From Glaciecola sp. UBA2563 (GTDB lineage Bacteria > Pseudomonadota > Gammaproteobacteria > Enterobacterales > Alteromonadaceae), in the NCBI GenBank assembly GCA_002340325.1, contig DDLV01000024.1, positions 1-11,998 on the forward strand: a stretch of 11,998 nt of DNA. Reading direction: 5' to 3'. Numbering within the stretch: position 1 is the stretch's first letter; the number at the start of each line of letters is the position of its first letter. The notes beneath the pieces were generated by a model. That model made no database searches, had not been told where the DNA came from, and saw only the letters and a list, made by a program, of their open reading frames with translations. A program made the position numbers and the translations under genes. Shown here in pieces: positions 1 to 7,173 of this stretch.

Positions 1-22
1 TAACCAACTGAACTACCGCTCC
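1..22 (-). tRNA. tRNA-Asp, 5' end only (gene runs off the left edge)
   Basis: Read on the minus strand, positions 22 to 1 begin GGAGCGGTAGTTCAGTTGG, which is the acceptor 5' strand and D-arm start of gammaproteobacterial tRNA-Asp; from memory it differs from the E. coli sequence by one base in the D loop. The anticodon lies outside the window, so the identity rests on the acceptor/D-arm sequence and on position: in E. coli a tRNA-Asp gene (aspV) also lies just downstream of dnaQ, and here the same order holds with one extra protein gene between them. A dedicated promoter lies at 63-91. Confidence 0.85.
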
Positions 23-62
23 ACATTACACAAAGCTCAAGGCTAACTTTTGTGAGGCGCAG

Positions 63-91
63 ATAATACGGCGCTACCTGTCTCTAGTCAA
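63..91 (-). promoter_or_regulatory. Sigma-70 promoter of the tRNA-Asp gene
   Basis: On the minus strand there is a -35 box TTGACT (91-86), a 17-base spacer and a -10 box TATTAT (68-63). The stretch just after the -10 reads CTGCGCCTC, a GC-rich discriminator of the kind known to make stable-RNA promoters sensitive to ppGpp and DksA. An A-rich tract with AAAAAAG lies just upstream of the -35 and could serve as an UP element. A start near position 56 would give a 5' leader of about 33 bases to be removed by RNase P. The boxes are seen directly; stringent control is inferred. Confidence 0.75.
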
Positions 92-203
92 CCGCTTTTT
101 TAACTGTTTTACAAGGGGATTTTGATGGTTGTTCATTATTTGTGCAATGAGGTTTTCATCGATAAATATGTGACAGTCAGATTGTCAATATCATTGGAGG
201 CGC

Positions 204-1610
204 TTATTCTGTTATTGGCTCCTGAGCGTCGGTTTTTTTCTTAGGTATGAAATTCAAGATCTTGTTAAAAAGCCGTTTAAACCAGAGGTTACTCCCATTT
301 TTACGCTTATCCAGCACCGTATAGATGAGTAACCCACCTATGCCCATAAGGAAGACGTTTATCAGTATCACTAGCAATAAATAATTTGGTGGTTCTTCCT
401 CAACGACGATTTCCGTATCAGCTACAGCCTGCTCCTCAGGTTCAACAGACGGCGGTGGCGGTGGTGCCGCGGTGGTGAATGAATACTGAGGCAAGTTGAT
501 AACCAGATCGCGCCCATCGCGACTGCGAGCAAATACCGAGAGGTTTATGGTATAAATTCCATATCCGACATTTAAAGTTTCAATGTTTTTGGGACCATTT
601 ACTATTTCTGTAAAAGAGATCCGCTGTGTATCGCCATTAGGTTGTTTTACCGTGCCGTCAATTAAAATCGTTTCGACATCAATATATTTCTCATCACCTT
701 TCACTACTACAGTGTGGTAACCGTCGGTTCCGGTCCCCGCTATGTGGGATATGGAAACCGGCGTGGCGTGAACGACTACTTTTGGCATTCTTTTTTCGCG
801 AGATAACAGTGGCGTTCTAACCGCCGCTACTGGTCGCCATTCGCCCTCAGGAATATCCGATGAGAACTGACCTGTAAAAACACCATCCCGCGCACTCTCG
901 TCAAAACCGATTCCGTTATCTTCAAATCTTGCAATCGTTCTTGTTCCCATTCCGAAATTTCCATAGTTCGGATTATTGGTAGAAGAAAATTCCAACGATA
1001 AAGAGACTACATCACGAAACTCTACAAGCTCGACTTTTGTTCCCGCATTTTCAAGATGCGCAGTAAGTTTGAGCGTCTCCCCTTGAAATAACGTTTTAGG
1101 CAATGGGTCAATATTTAGATTAATGTTCGCAACCACGATGAGTCTGCTTTCAGGCAAGATGTTCCCAATCGCCTGCCACGGTCCTGGCATAGGGTTTCTC
1201 AGTTCTATCATGTCATACGTACCGGTTTCAAACCATCTATAGTTATCATTAGTACTGTCGTTTTCGAGATGAAATTTTGAACCATCAGGGCGGACGAGCA
1301 CGACAGGTGCCGAACCTCGTTCCCTAAAAAAGATTAAGGTGACCTCTTTAACGTCGTCATCTATTCTAAAGCGATTATTCAGAATTTGGATGTCATTGAG
1401 GTTTTTGTTTTCGATAGGTTTTATCTTGCTTAACAGCGCTTCAATATCTTCATTATTCGCGTTGTTTGAAAGAGCAGCGAAGGGCAATAATAAAGCTATC
1501 GCGCAACATAATAACCGCGCAAAATCAAGCTGCGCGCAATTACGAATATAATGTTGACCAAATAGATGGAGTTCCAGCCTTCTTCTCAATGCGCTCAATC
1601 GTGTTTTCAT
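204..1610 (-). CDS. TIGR03503-like envelope protein: signal peptide, large extracytoplasmic region, C-terminal membrane anchor
   Basis: I recognise this as resembling the TIGR03503 family of uncharacterised proteins from marine gammaproteobacteria; the biochemical function is unknown. In 468-residue numbering it has a hydrophobic signal-like segment at about 32-47 (RLLCCAIALLLPFAAL), a beta-rich region at about 80-380 with an acidic DNGIGFDESARDG stretch (231-243) that could bind calcium, a proline run APPPPPP with an acidic linker (382-408), one membrane helix at about 410-432 and a basic tail at 435-460. Most of it should lie outside the cytoplasmic membrane, anchored at the C-terminus. The first ATG (1610) overlaps dnaQ by 71 bases and yields an unusually long basic N-terminus read from dnaQ sequence in another frame. 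The only initiator-like codon nearer the signal peptide is ATT at 1547-1545, overlapping the dnaQ stop by 8 bases. Co-transcription with dnaQ is likely. The gene is real; the start is uncertain. Confidence 0.8.
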   Translation of the reverse strand: MKTRLSALRRRLELHLFGQHYIRNCAQLDFARLLCCAIALLLPFAALSNNANNEDIEALLSKIKPIENKNLNDIQILNNRFRIDDDVKEVTLIFFRERGSAPVVLVRPDGSKFHLENDSTNDNYRWFETGTYDMIELRNPMPGPWQAIGNILPESRLIVVANINLNIDPLPKTLFQGETLKLTAHLENAGTKVELVEFRDVVSLSLEFSSTNNPNYGNFGMGTRTIARFEDNGIGFDESARDGVFTGQFSSDIPEGEWRPVAAVRTPLLSREKRMPKVVVHATPVSISHIAGTGTDGYHTVVVKGDEKYIDVETILIDGTVKQPNGDTQRISFTEIVNGPKNIETLNVGYGIYTINLSVFARSRDGRDLVINLPQYSFTTAAPPPPPSVEPEEQAVADTEIVVEEEPPNYLLLVILINVFLMGIGGLLIYTVLDKRKNGSNLWFKRLFNKILNFIPKKKTDAQEPITE

Positions 1611-2253
1611 GCTCTGCTAGTTCTTCGGCCGTTGCATGTAAAACCTTAGTTACCGGCATTGAATACTCACTTCGAGCGGTCTCTGTATTTCTAGAAAGTG
1701 ATGCATTTGAATCGATATCAAGTGACAGAGAGCGCTGTCCTCCAGTCATTGCAAGGTAAACATCGGCCAGTATTTGACTATCTAACAGAGCGCCGTGATA
1801 AGTTCTATGTGCATTGTTGACATGAAAGACTTTGCAAAGTGCATCAAGACTATTTTTTTGTCCAGGGCGCATTTTTCGAGCCAGTTCAAGTGTATCAAGA
1901 ACAGAACAAATATCTGATGTTATGGGAAGGTTACGCCCACAAAGCCTGAATTCGTGGTCCATAAAACCCACATCAAAAGGCGCGTTATGTATAATTAATT
2001 CTGCGCCACTTATAAAATTAATAAAGTCATCTGCTATTTGGTTATATTTGGGTTTATCCTGCAAAAATTCATTTGTAATACCATGAACTTTAATCGCGTC
2101 GTCTTCTACTATTCTGTCAGGGTTAATGTATTGATGGTAGGTTTCGCCAGTGGGCTTTCTATTGATAAGTTCAACGCAACCAATTTCAATGATTCTGTGA
2201 CCATCAGAAGGGTTAATGCCGGTTGTTTCAGTATCTAAAACAATCTGTCTCAT
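1540..2253 (-). CDS. dnaQ: DNA polymerase III epsilon subunit (3'-5' proofreading exonuclease)
   Basis: This is the proofreading subunit of the replicative polymerase core, held by the alpha subunit and excising misincorporated nucleotides. All five DEDDh residues are visible in 237-residue numbering: D7 and E9 (LDTETTG), D94 (HNAPFDVGFMD), H153 and D158 (HGALLDSQ). The sequence stays close to E. coli DnaQ through LAMTGGQ. Right after this, QRSLSL (173-178) matches the beta-clamp-binding motif found at the same place in E. coli (QTSMAF). A variable linker and a tail that should contact alpha follow. The frame stays open to a further ATG at 2289, adding 12 residues. I chose ATG 2253 because it places MRQIVLDTETTG as in homologues and because 2289 lies inside the likely dnaQ promoter. 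Neither start has a clear Shine-Dalgarno. It is divergent from rnhA, as in E. coli. Confidence 0.95.
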   Translation of the reverse strand: MRQIVLDTETTGINPSDGHRIIEIGCVELINRKPTGETYHQYINPDRIVEDDAIKVHGITNEFLQDKPKYNQIADDFINFISGAELIIHNAPFDVGFMDHEFRLCGRNLPITSDICSVLDTLELARKMRPGQKNSLDALCKVFHVNNAHRTYHGALLDSQILADVYLAMTGGQRSLSLDIDSNASLSRNTETARSEYSMPVTKVLHATAEELAEHENTIERIEKKAGTPSIWSTLYS

Positions 2254-2270
2254 ACTAAGGGGCTGTTTAT

Positions 2271-2279
2271 TGTTATAAT
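2271..2279 (+). promoter_or_regulatory. Extended -10 promoter of rnhA
   Basis: The sequence TGTTATAAT carries a TG dinucleotide, one base and a consensus TATAAT (2274-2279). No good -35 is seen 17 bases upstream, as is usual for extended -10 promoters. A start near 2286 gives an rnhA leader of about 33 bases. The element lies about 20 bases upstream of the preferred dnaQ start codon and overlaps the opposing dnaQ promoter region. Confidence 0.6.
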
Positions 2280-2289
2280 GCTTAAACAT

Positions 2290-2298
2290 AAAAATAGC
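2290..2298 (-). promoter_or_regulatory. Putative extended -10 promoter of dnaQ
   Basis: On the minus strand 2298-2290 reads TGCTATTTT: a TG, one base and TATTTT as a -10. Transcription would begin near 2283 and give a leader of about 30 bases to the ATG at 2253. It faces the rnhA -10, so the two promoters probably occlude each other. Weaker than the rnhA element because TATTTT is a poorer match to TATAAT. Confidence 0.4.
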
Positions 2299-2318
2299 AT
2301 TTAAAAAGTCGAAAATAA

Positions 2319-2777
2319 ATGAAAGATGTTGCTCTGTATACCGATGGCTCTTGCATCGGAAACCCAGGACCTGGTGGATACGGTGTTTTACTGCGCTATA
2401 ACAATCACGAAAAAGAGTTCAGTAAAGGATTTAAGCATACGACAAACAATCGAATGGAGTTAATGGCGGTCATAGCAGGGCTGGTCGCATTAAAGTCACC
2501 CTGTAATGTTAACATCTATACTGATAGTCAATATGTTAAACAAGGGATAGAAAAATGGGTGCATAGTTGGCAGAGAAACAATTGGAAAACGAGTAATAAA
2601 AAGTCAGTTAAGAATAAGGACTTGTGGCTAGAACTCTTATCTACTATTAAAAAACATAAGCCCACCTGGCACTGGGTCAAGGGGCACTCAGGTCATGCTG
2701 AAAACGAACGGGTTGATGATTTAGCTAGAGAAGCCGCTCTGTCATCTGATTTGATTGACGATGTTGGTTTTGAATAA
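2319..2777 (+). CDS. rnhA: Ribonuclease HI
   Basis: The 152-residue protein cleaves the RNA strand of RNA:DNA hybrids, removing R-loops and primer remnants in the cytoplasm. The four acidic catalytic residues of the family are visible: D9 (LYTDGSCIGNPGPGG), E47 (NNRMELMAV), D69 (IYTDSQYV) and D133 (ENERVDDLA), plus the assisting H123 in KGHSGH. The basic, Trp-rich handle loop (WVHSWQRNNW, then KTSNKK) used by E. coli RNase HI to grip hybrids is intact, and the length is close to the E. coli enzyme. The ATG at 2319 gives the normal N-terminus; no strong Shine-Dalgarno precedes it (AAAAAG-like A-rich leader only). It is divergent from dnaQ and ends 2 bases from the stop of the convergent PilZ gene. 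Confidence 0.97.
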   Translation: MKDVALYTDGSCIGNPGPGGYGVLLRYNNHEKEFSKGFKHTTNNRMELMAVIAGLVALKSPCNVNIYTDSQYVKQGIEKWVHSWQRNNWKTSNKKSVKNKDLWLELLSTIKKHKPTWHWVKGHSGHAENERVDDLAREAALSSDLIDDVGFE

Positions 2778-2779
2778 AC

Positions 2780-3082
2780 CTATTTCATCTCGCTGATTTC
2801 TACACCAATAAGGCAAGTATTATCTTCACCAGACTCGCACCTGACGACTTTTGCTTTTGCTTCTAGTGTTGCCAATTGCTCTGAGCTTGACTCAATGGTG
2901 ATGTCAACCAATGTGCCAAGGTCAAGGGAGGGTACATCAAGTTCAAGTGACATCCCAGTTGCGCTTATATCTCTACAAACGGCCGAAATATTAGTCATCG
3001 AGGGTTGATCCTGTAGCCTAACTTCACAAGGAGAGTTGACCATCATGCGATAAAAATTTCGTTTATCTTCGTACCCTAACAT
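2780..3082 (-). CDS. Single-domain PilZ protein (likely c-di-GMP receptor)
   Basis: A 100-residue protein made almost wholly of one PilZ domain, which in characterised members binds cyclic di-GMP and passes the signal to a partner. Both ligand-binding elements are visible: an arginine pair spaced RxxxR at R8 and R12 (KRNFYR) and the D/NxSxxG turn as DISATG (38-43). The beta strands around GMSLEL and the TLVDITIE segment fit the barrel. There is no output domain, so it should act through a protein partner that cannot be named from this window. It starts at ATG 3082 with GGAG 8 bases upstream, under its own near-consensus promoter at 3111-3139. It ends 2 bases from the rnhA stop, convergently, without a visible terminator between them. 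The basic residues needed for c-di-GMP binding are present, so I expect it to be ligand-competent. Confidence 0.92.
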   Translation of the reverse strand: MLGYEDKRNFYRMMVNSPCEVRLQDQPSMTNISAVCRDISATGMSLELDVPSLDLGTLVDITIESSSEQLATLEAKAKVVRCESGEDNTCLIGVEISEMK

Positions 3083-3110
3083 CTATTTTCTCCAACTGAG
3101 TGATAAAAAG

Positions 3111-3139
3111 TTTATAGTGCGATGGCGCCGCAGTGTCAA
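3111..3139 (-). promoter_or_regulatory. Near-consensus sigma-70 promoter of the PilZ gene
   Basis: The minus strand carries TTGACA (3139-3134), exactly 17 spacer bases, then TATAAA (3116-3111). This is a full-consensus -35 and a 5/6 -10, so the gene is probably well expressed independently of hrpA upstream. A start near 3104 leaves a leader of about 22 bases containing the GGAG ribosome-binding site. The spacer contains the palindrome GGCGCC. Confidence 0.8.
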
Positions 3140-3145
3140 CTATAA

Positions 3146-3161
3146 ATTACTGCTACGTAAT
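3146..3161. repeat. Short inverted repeat just upstream of the PilZ promoter
   Basis: ATTAC (3146-3150) and GTAAT (3157-3161) are perfect inverted copies around a 6-base centre, starting 7 bases upstream of the -35 box. It could be an operator half-site pair, or a weak hairpin at the end of the hrpA transcript. A 5-base AT-rich stem can occur by chance, so confidence is low. Confidence 0.25.
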
Positions 3162-3221
3162 CGCCAGTTATTGTATTTTATTTGTCGTTAAAAGATGCGA
3201 CGTTGAATATGTCATGTTTCA

Positions 3222-6200
3222 TTATCTCAGGTCACTTAATTTATTGACAATGCGTTTGGATGAAATAGGAAACTTTGTACCAAGCTGCTGAGCAAATAAT
3301 GATACTTTAAACTCTTCTTTCATCAATTTAACTTCATAAAGGATATCGTCATTTACCGGATCATCTGAAGCCTTTTTCTCGGCTTCATTCACTTTCGATT
3401 CGATTTTGTCTAATTCTATTTGATTTAGTCTGTCCCTGTTTGGGTCTACTTTCAGTTTTTCAGCGCGGATAGATAAGGCTTTTAGGTATCTGATCCAGTC
3501 TTCCAGTCGCTCCTCACCAAACTCAACAATAAAGCCTTTGTAAATATAATTGTTCATTTGTTGTTTGATGTGCGATACGTGGTTAATTAACGATAGCGGT
3601 ATCGACCCTTTGTATTGTTTAGAAATGTCATTTGCCAATGCCAACCCTTTTTCAACTTTTTTCGCGATATCAAGTGCCTTATCATTTACATTGGCACGAC
3701 AGTGTTCTAACACTTCTTGAAACTGTGATTGTTCTCTAATTTGAATAACTGCATACTTTTCCTCGCAAAGGGCGCGAATCGACGCTAACACCAAATCATC
3801 TATCAGCACATTAACATTTCCAAACGGATTGAAATACAATGCCAACTTAGCCTTGTTCGGAAGGTTGCGTTGAAGGTGCTTGATCGGGGATGGAATTGTG
3901 CGTTTGATTAATTGAATTATACCCAATTGATGCGATGTCTCAGCGCATTTCTTTTGATCGAATACTTTTAAATTAATTTTATTATTCTCGAATTCGAGTG
4001 CCGGATATGCGGTTATCTGATATCCAGCTTGCTTGTGTTCAACGACATCAGGCACTGTCTCAAAATCCCAATCAGATATATTCGTTCTCTCAATGCTATT
4101 TTGTGAAGCAGCTTCTTTTATTGCGTCTTGGATCTTATTTGAAAACTTTTGTTTGAGTGCTGTTAATTCCTTACTTACGCCCAGCTCCACGTTTGATTCA
4201 TCTACAATGATAAAGGTCATACGCAAGTGATCAGGTATGTTTTCGACAGCAAAGTCGTCCGGCTCCACTTTATGTCCAGTCAGGCGGAATAATTTTTCTG
4301 CCAACGCTTCTACGAACGTGCGCGGATTACCTTTCTTGTCATGTTGTTTTATGTCCAGGCACACGTTTGCAAAGTTAGGTGCTGGTACAAAGTTACGGCG
4401 TTTCGATTTAGGTAGAGACTTGATGTGGTTTAGTATCAATTCATACAAAAAACCCGGCACGAGCCAATCAAAGCCTTTGTTCTCAAGCTGATTTAATACA
4501 GAAATTGGTACCCGAACAGCAAGCCCATCTCTTTGTTCACCAGGTTTAAACGTATATTCAAGTGGCAAAATGAGATTGCGCTGTTGCCATATATCGGGGA
4601 ATGCGTTTGCAGATACCTGTGCCGGATCATTTTTGAGTAAATCTGATGGGTTAAAGTCTAAATAACGAGGTGAATTCGAGGATTGTTTTTGCCACCATTT
4701 TTTAAATTCAGATACGCGTGTTACGTCATCTGGCAACTTTTCTTGATAAAATTCAACGATGACTTCTTCATCGACAAGAAAGTCGCGAGAACGTGTTTTG
4801 TGTTCCAGTAACTCGGCAGATTCAACCAATGCTCGGTTTTTATCGATAAATGCATACTTCATATTGTGCATTCCTGCCAATAGTCCTTCTCGAATAAACA
4901 GATCTCGAGACGCTTTTGGATCGACATGACTGTAATCGACAATTCGTCGAGTAACGATTGCCAAGCCATACAGGGTAATGTTGAGATACGCTTGCGCAGC
5001 ACCCTGTTTTTTACTCCAGAAAGGCTCTACGTAATGTTTTTTGTACAGGTGCGTGGAAATAGGCTCCAACCACTGTGGCTTAATCTTAGCGACTTTCCTA
5101 GCGTAAAGCTTTGATGTTTCAACAAGCTCGCTGACCATTATCCATTTTGGCTTTGCTTTAAACACTGCGGAACCAGGAAAAATCGCAAACTGCGTATTTC
5201 GACACCCCTGATAAAAACTATCAGAACCCTTCATTCCAAATTGAGAAAGCATGCCAACTAACATAGATTTGTGAATGGTTTCGTAATCAGCTGGCTGTTT
5301 TACAATGCTAAGATTTATGGTAGATAACACTTGTTTAATTTGACTGACAATGTCCTGCCATTCGCGTACCCGTTGAAAATTTATAAAACGCTGAGCACAC
5401 CATTTACGTAACTGATTGTTACTTAATTCCGTTTGTTTTTGCTTTATTGCGTTCCATAAATTAAGAATTGAAATAAAGTCAGAATCACTGTCTACAAAAT
5501 CCGCATGTGCGGTATCAGCTTGTTGTTGCTTGTCTTGAGGGCGTTCTCTCGGGTCCTGAATGGATAAACCAGAGATTATAACAAGGACCTCATACACTGC
5601 ATTGTGTTTTCCTGCCTCCAACAACATTCTTGAATATCGTGGGTCAAGCGGGATTTTGGACATTTGCCGCCCTAACCTCGTTAACACCAATCGACCTTTA
5701 TCTCTCTTAATTGCTTGTAATTCCTCAAGCAATTTAATGCCATCTGTGATTTGTTTTTCATCGGGTGGTTGAACGAACGGAAAGTGTTTAATCTCACCCA
5801 GTTTCAACGCTAGCATTTGCAAAATTACGCTGGATAAATGAGTTCTGCGGATTTCAGGATCGGTAAATTCAGGACGCGCTTCAAAGTCATTTTCTGAATA
5901 AAGGCGAATTGCAATACCATTTGATGTACGCCCGCATCGTCCCGATCGTTGATTGGCCGATGCTTTGGAGATGGCTTCAATAGGTAGTCTTTGAATTTTG
6001 GTTCTTGAATTGTATCTAGATATCCTCGCAACGCCGCTGTCAATTACATATTTTATTCCAGGAACCGTTAAAGATGTCTCTGCGACATTTGTCGCTAGAA
6101 TAATTCGCCGCGTATTTGAAGGATGAAAAATACGTTGTTGCTCAGCTGATGATAAGCGAGCAAATAATGGCAATATTTCGGTGTTTCGAAGCTGCCGTTT

Positions 6201-7121
6201 TCGCAAATAATCAGCAGCATCACGGATATCACGCTCTCCACTTAGAAACACGAGAATGTCGCCCTTAGATTCATGTGATAGTTCATCTACTGCTAAGCTT
6301 AAATCCTCTAATGGGTCTTCTCCCGAAAGTTCTTCTGGATCTTGATATCGAATTTCGACAGGGTATGTGCGACCGCTAACCTCGATAACAGGGGCATTAT
6401 TGAAGTGCTTTGAAAACCTTTCAGGATCTATCGTCGCTGACGTGATAATTACTTTAAGATCAGGCCTTTTGGGCAACAATTGTTTGAGATAGCCAAGAAG
6501 AAAATCAATATTGAGACTTCTTTCATGTGCTTCATCTATGATGATTGTGTCATAAGCATTTAAGAATCTGTCTTGCTGAATTTCGGCGAGCAAAATGCCG
6601 TCCGTCATCAGTTTGATTAATGTAGTATCTGATGACGTGTCTGTAAATCTAACCTTAAATCCAACTTTGTCGTTGAGCGTTGTGTTCAACTCTTCGCAAA
6701 GTCGGTTAGCCACGCTTCTTGCTGCAAGCCTCCTCGGTTGTGTATGACCAATCATGCCATGCACACCACGACCAAGTTCCATACACATTTTCGGTAGTTG
6801 CGTAGTTTTACCAGAACCCGTCTCGCCAGCAACAATGATAACTTGATTGTCACGTATGAGTGTTTGAATTTCCTGCTTGAGTGCGCTTACAGGAAGTTGA
6901 GGATATTCAATGCTACCTATAGAGTTTGCGCGGCGCTCACTATTTTCCCTGCTCTTTGTTATTTGCTCGATAAGGCCGATAATATCGGCATCATCGTATG
7001 TACGTTTGTTTTTAAAATCACGCAGCTTACGCATCAGTCTATGCCTGTCTTTAATTTGACATTCGCGTATAGCTTTTTCGATATTTTTGTAATCGAATTC
7101 CACTTTTTTGGTGTCGTTCAT
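3222..7121 (-). CDS. hrpA: ATP-dependent RNA helicase HrpA (DEAH box)
   Basis: A DEAH-box RNA helicase; the E. coli protein acts in mRNA processing and in rescue of stalled or collided ribosomes. From the ATG at 7121 the protein is 1299 residues, against 1300 for E. coli, and is collinear with it throughout. Visible motifs: GETGSGKTT (99-107, Walker A), TQPRRLAARS (127-136, motif Ia), DEAH (196-199, motif II), SAT (228-230, motif III) and QRSGRCGR (391-398, motif VI). The HA2 and OB-fold region (SIQDPRERP, FAIFPGSAVF) follows, then the long HrpA-specific C-terminal region (DUF3418; RRNFVPAPNF, ALYFNPFGNV) ending in FAQQLGTKFPISSKR. The frame stays open to ATG 7211 and GTG 7223, but those extra residues overlap the preceding gene and have no counterpart in E. 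coli. No clear Shine-Dalgarno is seen. It follows the asparaginase gene by 52 bases and is probably transcribed with it. Confidence 0.96.
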   Translation of the reverse strand: MNDTKKVEFDYKNIEKAIRECQIKDRHRLMRKLRDFKNKRTYDDADIIGLIEQITKSRENSERRANSIGSIEYPQLPVSALKQEIQTLIRDNQVIIVAGETGSGKTTQLPKMCMELGRGVHGMIGHTQPRRLAARSVANRLCEELNTTLNDKVGFKVRFTDTSSDTTLIKLMTDGILLAEIQQDRFLNAYDTIIIDEAHERSLNIDFLLGYLKQLLPKRPDLKVIITSATIDPERFSKHFNNAPVIEVSGRTYPVEIRYQDPEELSGEDPLEDLSLAVDELSHESKGDILVFLSGERDIRDAADYLRKRQLRNTEILPLFARLSSAEQQRIFHPSNTRRIILATNVAETSLTVPGIKYVIDSGVARISRYNSRTKIQRLPIEAISKASANQRSGRCGRTSNGIAIRLYSENDFEARPEFTDPEIRRTHLSSVILQMLALKLGEIKHFPFVQPPDEKQITDGIKLLEELQAIKRDKGRLVLTRLGRQMSKIPLDPRYSRMLLEAGKHNAVYEVLVIISGLSIQDPRERPQDKQQQADTAHADFVDSDSDFISILNLWNAIKQKQTELSNNQLRKWCAQRFINFQRVREWQDIVSQIKQVLSTINLSIVKQPADYETIHKSMLVGMLSQFGMKGSDSFYQGCRNTQFAIFPGSAVFKAKPKWIMVSELVETSKLYARKVAKIKPQWLEPISTHLYKKHYVEPFWSKKQGAAQAYLNITLYGLAIVTRRIVDYSHVDPKASRDLFIREGLLAGMHNMKYAFIDKNRALVESAELLEHKTRSRDFLVDEEVIVEFYQEKLPDDVTRVSEFKKWWQKQSSNSPRYLDFNPSDLLKNDPAQVSANAFPDIWQQRNLILPLEYTFKPGEQRDGLAVRVPISVLNQLENKGFDWLVPGFLYELILNHIKSLPKSKRRNFVPAPNFANVCLDIKQHDKKGNPRTFVEALAEKLFRLTGHKVEPDDFAVENIPDHLRMTFIIVDESNVELGVSKELTALKQKFSNKIQDAIKEAASQNSIERTNISDWDFETVPDVVEHKQAGYQITAYPALEFENNKINLKVFDQKKCAETSHQLGIIQLIKRTIPSPIKHLQRNLPNKAKLALYFNPFGNVNVLIDDLVLASIRALCEEKYAVIQIREQSQFQEVLEHCRANVNDKALDIAKKVEKGLALANDISKQYKGSIPLSLINHVSHIKQQMNNYIYKGFIVEFGEERLEDWIRYLKALSIRAEKLKVDPNRDRLNQIELDKIESKVNEAEKKASDDPVNDDILYEVKLMKEEFKVSLFAQQLGTKFPISSKRIVNKLSDLR

Positions 7122-7173
7122 TTGCAGGGTGTTGTGATAATCGTTACTTTTCAATCCGCAATTGTTGCTTCGT

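Noticed and set aside
171..188. TGACA/TGTCA inverted repeat and a minus-strand TTGACA as terminator of the envelope gene or second tRNA promoter
   Set aside because: The stem is 5 bases with no following T run, and no good -10 stands 16-18 bases from the TTGACA; the promoter at 63-91 is far better.
1339..1759. Plus-strand open frames opposite the envelope gene and dnaQ
   Set aside because: They lie antisense to clearly recognised coding sequence, have no ribosome-binding site and resemble no family.
2254..2289. Upstream ATG of dnaQ at 2289, adding 12 residues
   Set aside because: The addition has no counterpart in E. coli DnaQ and overlaps the likely promoter elements; kept only as an alternative start.
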